Shown here in pieces: positions 5,979-10,371 of a stretch of 10,371 nucleotides of DNA. Origin of the DNA: Kiritimatiellia bacterium (GTDB lineage: Bacteria > Verrucomicrobiota > Kiritimatiellia > RFP12 > UBA1067); assembly GCA_017547265.1 (NCBI GenBank), contig JAFYQC010000024.1:1-10371 (forward strand), read 5' to 3'. The notes beneath the pieces are model-generated. The model was not told the DNA's origin. It searched no databases and saw nothing but the letters and a program-made list of their open reading frames with translations. Position 1 is the stretch's first letter; every line of letters starts with the position of its first letter. The translations under genes and the position numbers were made by a program.

Positions 5979-6578
5979 ATGAACGAGAATACAACTCAAG
6001 ACGCCGTTCCCGCAAAGGTCGGCCAATACCGTCCGAAACTGGCGTTCTACCATGCGAACGCCAAGGGCACGGGTTGTGCGCTGAAACTGTCGCTTCATCC
6101 AGCGCACGACGACACGGACGGGTGCATAATGATGACGGTGGCGAACCAGCTGACTATCGGCGACCGCATGGCCCCAAATCCTGTGTTCCCGAAGTTCGAC
6201 TGGGACGGCAGGCTTACGGTGAAGCTCGACTTTTCCGACCTGACGCGCATCGTCCAGGTGCTCAGGGGTGAGTGCGAGTCGATAGAGGACGGCAAGGGTC
6301 TGTACCACAGGGCGCCACGCTTTTATACGCGCATCGTCCTCAGACACATGGTCGAGCCGTTGGCCGGCTACTCGCTTGAGCTCTACCGGACCTCGAACGA
6401 CGGGAAGGAGGAGTCAAACGCAAGGATAATCCTCTCCGACGCCGAGGCGCTCGGGCTTGGGCTCGCGATAGAAAATTCGTTTGGCGTCATAAGCTTCGGC
6501 ATCCCGATGCTTGTCGAGCACGACACGACGGCCTATCGCCGCGAGGCGCGGGAGGCGCGCAATGCCGCTGCGGCCTAA
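5979..6578 (+). CDS. Conserved-looking protein of unknown function between comM and yraN
   Basis: A 199-aa soluble protein with no signal peptide, membrane segment or catalytic motif that I recognise. AAAGGAG (5966-5972) before ATG 5979 is one of the best ribosome-binding sites in the window, arguing for high expression. By eye it consists of two similar halves: four beta-strand-like segments (about 20-26, 33-41, 48-56, 78-84) then a helix (85-101), and again strands (115-124, 130-137, 147-151) then a helix (153-167) and a last strand (169-179). This beta-beta-beta-beta-alpha pair resembles the layout of Whirly/PC4/Pur-alpha single-stranded nucleic-acid binding folds, which is an inference only. 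The C-terminus is charged then alanine-rich. It follows comM by 39 bp and overlaps yraN by 17 bp, so it belongs to that transcription unit, and a role in recombination or DNA processing is plausible. Confidence 0.85.
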   Translation: MNENTTQDAVPAKVGQYRPKLAFYHANAKGTGCALKLSLHPAHDDTDGCIMMTVANQLTIGDRMAPNPVFPKFDWDGRLTVKLDFSDLTRIVQVLRGECESIEDGKGLYHRAPRFYTRIVLRHMVEPLAGYSLELYRTSNDGKEESNARIILSDAEALGLGLAIENSFGVISFGIPMLVEHDTTAYRREAREARNAAAA

Positions 6579-6999
6579 GACGCCTAACGTCGGCGTCGAA
6601 CACGGCGCATGGGGCGAGGATGTCGCGGTCGAGTACCTGCGAGTCCACGGCTACGAGATAGTCGACCGCAACGTCCGCCCCTGTCGCCGCGACCAGCGGC
6701 TTGAGATCGACGTCATCGCCTACGACCGCATGTACAACGTGATGGCGTTCGTCGAGGTTAAGCAGCATGCGAGGCGAAGCCCGTATGCGCGTCGCCTCCA
6801 GAGCATAACGCGGCGCAAGAAGGATCTCTTGCGCCGTGCCTGCCGCACTTGGCTTGCCAAGGAGCATTGGAAGGGCGGCTACAGATTCGACGTGATCGAG
6901 GTCTATGGCGAGCCAAACTCGCGCATGCGGGCCGAGATCGACCATGTCCCCGGCGTTCAACTGTTCGAAAAAAGCGAGCGATATGTCCGTTGGGGATAA
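6562..6999 (+). CDS. yraN: YraN family (UPF0102) nuclease-like protein
   Basis: A 145-aa protein with the YraN/COG0792 pattern: an early HGAWGEDVAVEYLRVHGYEI segment (Glu19), then LEIDVIA with Asp50, and FVEVKQ with Glu65 and Lys67. This is the restriction-endonuclease-like (PD-(D/E)XK) core; biochemical function is not firmly established. Family members are usually about 115-130 aa, so this one carries a slightly longer C-terminus (about 120-145). The canonical GEID is LEID here. The ATG at 6562 is chosen over an in-frame ATG at 6511 because GGAGG (6551-6555) lies 6 bp upstream and the earlier start would overlap the previous gene by 68 bp. In many bacteria yraN sits beside comM and dprA, as it does beside comM here. 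Confidence 0.9.
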   Translation: MPLRPKTPNVGVEHGAWGEDVAVEYLRVHGYEIVDRNVRPCRRDQRLEIDVIAYDRMYNVMAFVEVKQHARRSPYARRLQSITRRKKDLLRRACRTWLAKEHWKGGYRFDVIEVYGEPNSRMRAEIDHVPGVQLFEKSERYVRWG

Positions 7000-7000
7000 C

Positions 7001-7049
7001 CATGTAGAACAGGTAGAACATGCAGAAACTCTACACGCTCTACATGTTC
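7001..7049. repeat. Direct and inverted GTAGAACA repeats upstream of recA
   Basis: Three imperfect direct copies of GTAGAACA (7004-7011, 7013-7020, then GCAGAAAC at 7022-7029) are followed by two inverted copies (TCTACAC at 7030-7036, TCTACAT at 7039-7045). CATGTAGA (7001-7008) pairs exactly with TCTACATG (7039-7046), and GTAGA (7013-7017) pairs with TCTAC (7030-7034), giving a nested hairpin that starts just after the yraN stop. It could be a terminator-like or REP-like structure, or an operator for recA. Half-sites GAAC and GTTC occur, but not in the spacing of a known SOS box. Confidence 0.6.
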
Positions 7050-7056
7050 CTCGGCC

Positions 7057-7087
7057 GCCGTAGCCTTGGCGAAGGTGGCTACACGGC
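7057..7087. repeat. REP-like palindrome (GCCGTAGCC...GGCTACACGGC) upstream of recA
   Basis: GCCGTAGCC (7057-7065) pairs with GGCTA-CGGC (7077-7087) with a two-base CA bulge, around the loop TTGGCGAAGGT. An alternative inner stem is CCTT/AAGG (7064-7067, 7072-7075). Its minus-strand translation contains FAKATA, a string seen in many spurious ORFs across environmental genomes, which suggests a dispersed repeat family (familiarity, not searched). It differs from the other palindromes in this window. Confidence 0.6.
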
Positions 7088-7127
7088 TAAAAAGAAGTCT
7101 TGAATTTAACTCAAAAGGAAAACAACC

Positions 7128-8132
7128 ATGACACTTGAAAACGTGATGAAGGAAATCAGGAAACAGTTCGGCGAGATGTCGATCCTCAAGCTTGGCGACG
7201 AGGCGAAGCGAGATGTCGAGGCCGTCTCGACTGGGGCACTCGGGCTTGACCTCGCGCTTGGAGTCGGGGGCCTTCCGAAGGGGCGCATAATCGAGCTTTA
7301 CGGCCACGAGTCTTCAGGCAAGACTACGCTTGCGCTGCACGCCGTCGCAAACATCCAGAAAGCGGGCGGGACGGCGGCGTTCATCGATGCAGAGCATGCG
7401 CTCGATCCCGGCTACGCGAAGAAGATCGGCGTCGACCTCGCGGGCCTCGTCGTCTCCCAGCCGTCTAGCGGCGAAGAGGCGCTCACGATATGCGAGGAGC
7501 TCGTGAAGTCGGGAGCCGTCGACATCGTGGTTGTCGATTCGGTCGCGGCGTTGACGCCACAGGCCGAGATTGACGGCGCGATGGGCGACAGCCACGTAGG
7601 GTTGCAGGCGCGGCTGATGTCGCAGGCGATGAGAAAACTCACGGCCGCGATCGCGCAGACAAAGACGCTTTGCATCTTTACAAACCAGGTGCGCGAAAAG
7701 ATAGGCGTGATGTTCGGGAATCCCGAGACGACGCCCGGCGGCAAGGCGCTCAAGTTCTACGCGAGCTGCCGGCTTCAGGTGCAGCGCATCGGTGCGATAA
7801 AGTCCGTCGCGGGCGAGGTCATAGGGAACCGCACGCGCGTAAAGGTCGTGAAGAACAAGGTCGCCTCGCCGTTTACCGAGGCCGAGTTCGACATCCTCTA
7901 TTCGTGCGGCATTTCGTGGGAGGGGTCAGTCCTTGACGCGGCGCTCGCTCGTGGCGTCGTGGAGAGGCGAGGTAGTTGGCTCAGCTTCGGTGGCGAGCAG
8001 ATTGCCCAGGGGTCTCTTGCTGCGATTGCGTATCTGCGCGATAATCCCGACATGACCGCAAAGATCGTCGAGCTCGTCAAGACGACGCCTCCCGACCCCG
8101 CCAAGGCCAAAGCAGCGAGGAAAGCAGCATGA
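7128..8132 (+). CDS. recA: Recombinase RecA
   Basis: A 334-aa RecA, the ATP-dependent strand-exchange protein of homologous recombination and, where LexA exists, the SOS co-protease. Walker A is GHESSGKTT at 59-67, the ATPase glutamate is Glu89 (FIDAEHALD), Walker B spans 131-142, and DNA-binding loop L2 runs [15 protein letters not shown] from 184 with Gln187 as the allosteric switch residue. Numbering is offset by 7 from E. coli RecA because the N-terminus is shorter. Position 60 is His where most RecAs have Pro (GPESSGKT). The C-terminus ends in a lysine/arginine/alanine-rich tail instead of the usual acidic tail. AAAGGA (7114-7119) is the ribosome-binding site. It follows yraN after a 128-bp gap and may have its own promoter, though none is clear. 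Confidence 0.98.
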   Translation: MTLENVMKEIRKQFGEMSILKLGDEAKRDVEAVSTGALGLDLALGVGGLPKGRIIELYGHESSGKTTLALHAVANIQKAGGTAAFIDAEHALDPGYAKKIGVDLAGLVVSQPSSGEEALTICEELVKSGAVDIVVVDSVAALTPQAEIDGAMGDSHVGLQARLMSQAMRKLTAAIAQTKTLCIFTNQVREKIGVMFGNPETTPGGKALKFYASCRLQVQRIGAIKSVAGEVIGNRTRVKVVKNKVASPFTEAEFDILYSCGISWEGSVLDAALARGVVERRGSWLSFGGEQIAQGSLAAIAYLRDNPDMTAKIVELVKTTPPDPAKAKAARKAA

Positions 8133-8145
8133 AAAACCTTGCGCG

Positions 8146-8174
8146 TTGAAGTGTCGAGGGGGATATGATACAAT
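8146..8174 (+). promoter_or_regulatory. Promoter of the SGNH esterase gene
   Basis: TTGAAG (8146-8151) and TACAAT (8169-8174) are 17 bp apart, with TG at 8166-8167 making an extended -10. Transcription should begin near 8181, giving a leader of about 37 nt that contains the ribosome-binding site AGGAAGGA (8203-8210). It shares the TATGATA-type -10 context with the folE promoter. Confidence 0.7.
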
Positions 8175-8217
8175 TGTTACATCAAAAACGACATTTATGA
8201 GCAGGAAGGAATTGGAT

Positions 8218-9387
8218 ATGGCAAGTGGGAAAATGTTGGCAGTCGGGTTTGTGGCATGCGCGGCGGCAGTCTTCGCGACGAATACGGCGTTTGCAAACGA
8301 CATCGCCAAGTACGACAAGAACATGGCCGTCGAAGGCATTGTCGTTACCAACGGGATCAAGTGGATCGACGGCAAGCTTCTGCCAATCGAGGGCCGTGCG
8401 TTCAACGACATCGAACACTACTACGCCCGTCTGCCCGCAGGTGTCACGACGAACGTGAACGGCGGTGTCCGCGCGATGAAGCACCACACGTCTGGAATGC
8501 AGTTCAGGTTTGCGACTGACTCGAAGAAACTCTCGTTCAAGTGGGTTCCGTACAACAGTAGCCTTGCGATGGACCATATGCCGTCTACCGGCGTTAGCGG
8601 AATCGACGTCTACCGGTTCGACGCCAAGAGCGGGCGCTGGCTTTACGTCAAGACTGGCCGTATAACCAATGCGAAGGGTGCGCAGATGCAGATTCCGTGG
8701 ACGCCTGGCACACCGTGCCTTGTGAACCTTCCGCTCTACAACGGCGTGAGGGAGTTTTCGCTTGGCGTCGAGCCGAACGCGACCGTCTCGGCGCTCGGCC
8801 CCCGCAAGAGCGGCATCGACAAACCCGTCGTGTTCTACGGCACGTCGATAACCCATGGCGGATGCTGCTCCCGCCCTGGAATGGCGTTTGTCAATATCGT
8901 CGGCCGCGACCTTGATGTTCCTGTGGTTAACCTCGGCTTTTCGGGCTCGGGCGTGATGGAGTTCGAGATGAGCGAGCACCTCGCCCGCATTGACGCGAGT
9001 TGCTATGTGCTTGACTGCCTCTGGAACATGACTCTCAAGGGGGCGGGGCGGTCCGTTGAGGTAAACTACGAGCCGTTCATAAGGAACTTGCGCGCCAAGC
9101 GGCCAGATGTGCCGATTGTCATGGCAGAGGCATGCGATGTCTACTGCGGCGGCCAAGATGCAAAGGATAAGTATGTCAAGCAGCTTTACGACAAACTTGT
9201 TGCCGAAGGTTGGAAGAATCTCGTATATCTGCCGAAAGACGATATGTACACTGGCGATTTGGAAGGAACCGTAGACGGAGTCCATCCAAACGACTGGGGA
9301 ATGATGTCCCTCGCTCGCGCATTTGGCGGGGCGGTGCGAAAGGCGTTAGTATCATCGGTTACTCCGTCACCCATAGCACCCCAATAA
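8218..9387 (+). CDS. Secreted SGNH/GDSL esterase with GxDLY-type N-terminal domain, 3' end replaced
   Basis: A predicted exported esterase (389 aa as read) that probably removes acyl groups from carbohydrates. Residues 1-26 form a signal peptide ending AFA before NDIAKYD. An N-terminal beta domain carries SGIDVYRF, the GxDLY motif that accompanies the Lipase_GDSL_3 family. The catalytic blocks are complete: Ser210 in GTSITHGG, Gly243 in NLGFSGSG, Asn270 in DCLWNMT, and Asp353/His356 in DGVHPNDWG. The ATG at 8218 has an excellent ribosome-binding site (8203-8210); in-frame ATGs at 8146 and 8197 are less supported, the former lying in the -35 box. The native sequence runs to about GGAVRKAL (residue 377). 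The last 12 residues (VSSVTPSPIAPQ) are encoded by the AT-rich DNA beyond the junction and are antisense to a lyase gene, so the true C-terminus is lost. Confidence 0.9.
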   Translation: MASGKMLAVGFVACAAAVFATNTAFANDIAKYDKNMAVEGIVVTNGIKWIDGKLLPIEGRAFNDIEHYYARLPAGVTTNVNGGVRAMKHHTSGMQFRFATDSKKLSFKWVPYNSSLAMDHMPSTGVSGIDVYRFDAKSGRWLYVKTGRITNAKGAQMQIPWTPGTPCLVNLPLYNGVREFSLGVEPNATVSALGPRKSGIDKPVVFYGTSITHGGCCSRPGMAFVNIVGRDLDVPVVNLGFSGSGVMEFEMSEHLARIDASCYVLDCLWNMTLKGAGRSVEVNYEPFIRNLRAKRPDVPIVMAEACDVYCGGQDAKDKYVKQLYDKLVAEGWKNLVYLPKDDMYTGDLEGTVDGVHPNDWGMMSLARAFGGAVRKALVSSVTPSPIAPQ

Positions 9388-10358
9388 ATTACATCGGTTA
9401 CCGCTACTACACGGGTATCGGTAGAATATTGGGTGTGCACCAAATGGTTGCCATTAATTCCCACTTCCACCGTTTGAGGCAAAGTCTCTTTGGTTTGCAC
9501 CGAAAATTCCCTTTGCTTTTTTACGGAAAACTTTAAAATTTCCAAAGCATCTATTGCATTGATTTCGCCCGAAGCATTTACATCGCCCATGGCAAAAGAA
9601 AAGTTTTTCAAAGCAGTTTTTTGCACGGAATATTTCAAGCATTCCAAGGCATCCACCGCGTTCACCGCTTGATCTCCGTTTACATCGCCATAATCATATC
9701 CGTTATCTTCACAAGGTGCAGCAGGGGTGTAGGTGGATTTTTGAAAGGTATCTTCCGGTTTGGTTACCCCATCGGAAAAGTAAATGTTATCCAATCCTAT
9801 GATATAGGTGCCCTTGTCACTTTCCAAATTCAACAAATAAAACCGAAAAAAGTTCACCGCTTTAAGGTTGAAGCCACGATTGGGGTCATGGGAATTTAAA
9901 ACTCCGCTTGATATGGGTAAAGATATATGATTCCAGCCGTTTTGTGTGATTTGATGTTTGTAATGCCCTTCGCTAAAAGCCAATTCTTCCAAATCGCAAG
10001 CATTAGAAGAGGTAAGTTCAATTTGCCCAATGGCATGGGAAATAAGGGAAATATCATCCACATAAAAATCAAATTCCAAGTGGGTGTACCCGGTAATATC
10101 CATCGTATCTTGAAAATGAGTATACGCCACCCAAGAACTGCCTTTGGAAAGGTCACCATCATACATTACGCTGCCAATTCCTTGGGTGTATTTTTCATAA
10201 TCTATTCTATGTACCGTAGCAGGATAAGAACCGTTTACCCAATTCATTGACATATCGCAATTGGCAAACATTAACGGCTTGGTTGTTTGCGCTAAAGCCA
10301 CCGGCACAGAACAAAGCACAAGCACAAAGGATAACGCAAAACAAAAAAATCGTTTCAT
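9186..10358 (-). pseudogene. 5' portion of a secreted dockerin-containing pectate-lyase-like enzyme, truncated at the junction
   Basis: The open frame runs to a stop at 9186-9188, but only about 10358-9339 is native; the remaining 50 or so residues are antisense to the esterase gene. A signal peptide (MKRFFCFALSFVLVLCSV to ALA at 21-23) is followed by a jelly-roll, CBM-like domain (about 27-196, ending GLDNIYF). A type I dockerin at 223-282 has two calcium-binding repeats, GDVNGDQAVNAVDALE and GDVNASGEINAIDALE. Residues 318-340 (VTDVIYWGAMGDGVTDDTNAF) are the first turn of a Pectate_lyase_3/GH28-type beta-helix, after which the sequence breaks, so the catalytic domain is missing. AGGTGA (10365-10370, minus strand) is a good ribosome-binding site. 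Dockerins attach enzymes to cohesin scaffolds in Clostridia, including Ruminococcus, and the AT-rich codon use fits such a source rather than the organism of the left part. Confidence 0.85.
9336..9348. other. Junction between two unrelated DNA segments
   Basis: Composition changes here from GC-rich to AT-rich. On the plus strand the esterase reading frame is native up to about GGAVRKAL; on the minus strand the lyase frame is native up to GDGVTDDTNAF, whose last codons lie at 9339-9347. Both natural sequences can account for the bases around CGAAAGGCGTT, so the join has a short region of shared sequence. Both genes are cut at the same point. This fits an assembly chimera or microhomology-mediated joining. 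Confidence 0.75.
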
Positions 10359-10371
10359 ACCATATCACCTA

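Noticed and set aside
7001..7049. SOS box (LexA site) upstream of recA
   Set aside because: GAAC and GTTC half-sites occur but never in the GAAC-N4-GTTC spacing, and no CTGT-N8-ACAG site is present.
8182..9285. 367-codon minus-strand open frame opposite the esterase
   Set aside because: No domain signal, composition typical of an antisense frame; the plus strand has a signal peptide, a promoter and all SGNH blocks.
1..10371. tRNA, rRNA or riboswitch genes
   Set aside because: I saw no cloverleaf with TTC-type T-loop, no rRNA-like stretch and no recognisable riboswitch core in the intergenic regions.

Overview
The main part of this window (about positions 1-9340) is GC-rich bacterial DNA carrying core housekeeping genes beside accessory material. 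The mix suggests a gut, rumen or sediment bacterium of the Kiritimatiellota/Verrucomicrobiota-Lentisphaerota type. The grounds are a GC-rich chromosome with extended -10 promoters placed almost on the start codon, a REP-type (IS200-like) transposase, a DUF4143-type AAA ATPase, a comM-yraN-recA recombination cluster, and a secreted SGNH esterase with a GxDLY-type N-terminal domain. The phylum is inferred from general familiarity, not from a search.

Layout. (1) 4-1169: a complete REP-type transposase element bounded by 39-bp imperfect inverted repeats. Its HUH/Y1 enzyme has an added C-terminal winged-helix domain, and its -35 box lies inside the left repeat. (2) 1191-2685: an accessory, less GC-rich ATPase gene preceded by TCGTGAC direct repeats at an exact 34-bp period and a strong promoter. 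(3) 2718-4154: a two-gene operon, folE (GTP cyclohydrolase I) and a PdxY/PdxK-type pyridoxamine/pyridoxal kinase, with a probably leaderless first gene. (4) 4155-4391: a palindrome-rich intergenic stretch. (5) 4392-8132: comM, an unrecognised 199-aa gene, yraN and recA, all on the + strand. comM, the unknown and yraN look like one transcription unit; recA follows a 128-bp gap holding two more palindromic elements. ComM drives branch migration, RecA strand exchange, and YraN is nuclease-like, so the region reads as a recombination/DNA-uptake locus and the unknown gene is a candidate new member. (6) 8146-9347: an SGNH esterase with its own promoter and a signal peptide.

At about 9336-9348 the sequence changes abruptly to AT-rich DNA (to 10371). 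That part carries, on the minus strand, the 5' portion of a secreted dockerin-containing polysaccharide lyase of Clostridia/Ruminococcus style. The breakpoint cuts the end of the esterase and the start of the lyase catalytic domain at once, within a few bases of shared sequence. An assembly chimera, or a recent illegitimate recombination, is the most economical reading; the last kilobase should not be assigned to the same organism without checking reads.

The points most worth following are the unknown gene between comM and yraN, the transposase-winged-helix fusion with its promoter-bearing terminal repeat, the 34-bp iterons before the ATPase, the several families of extragenic palindromes, and the 9.34-kb junction.
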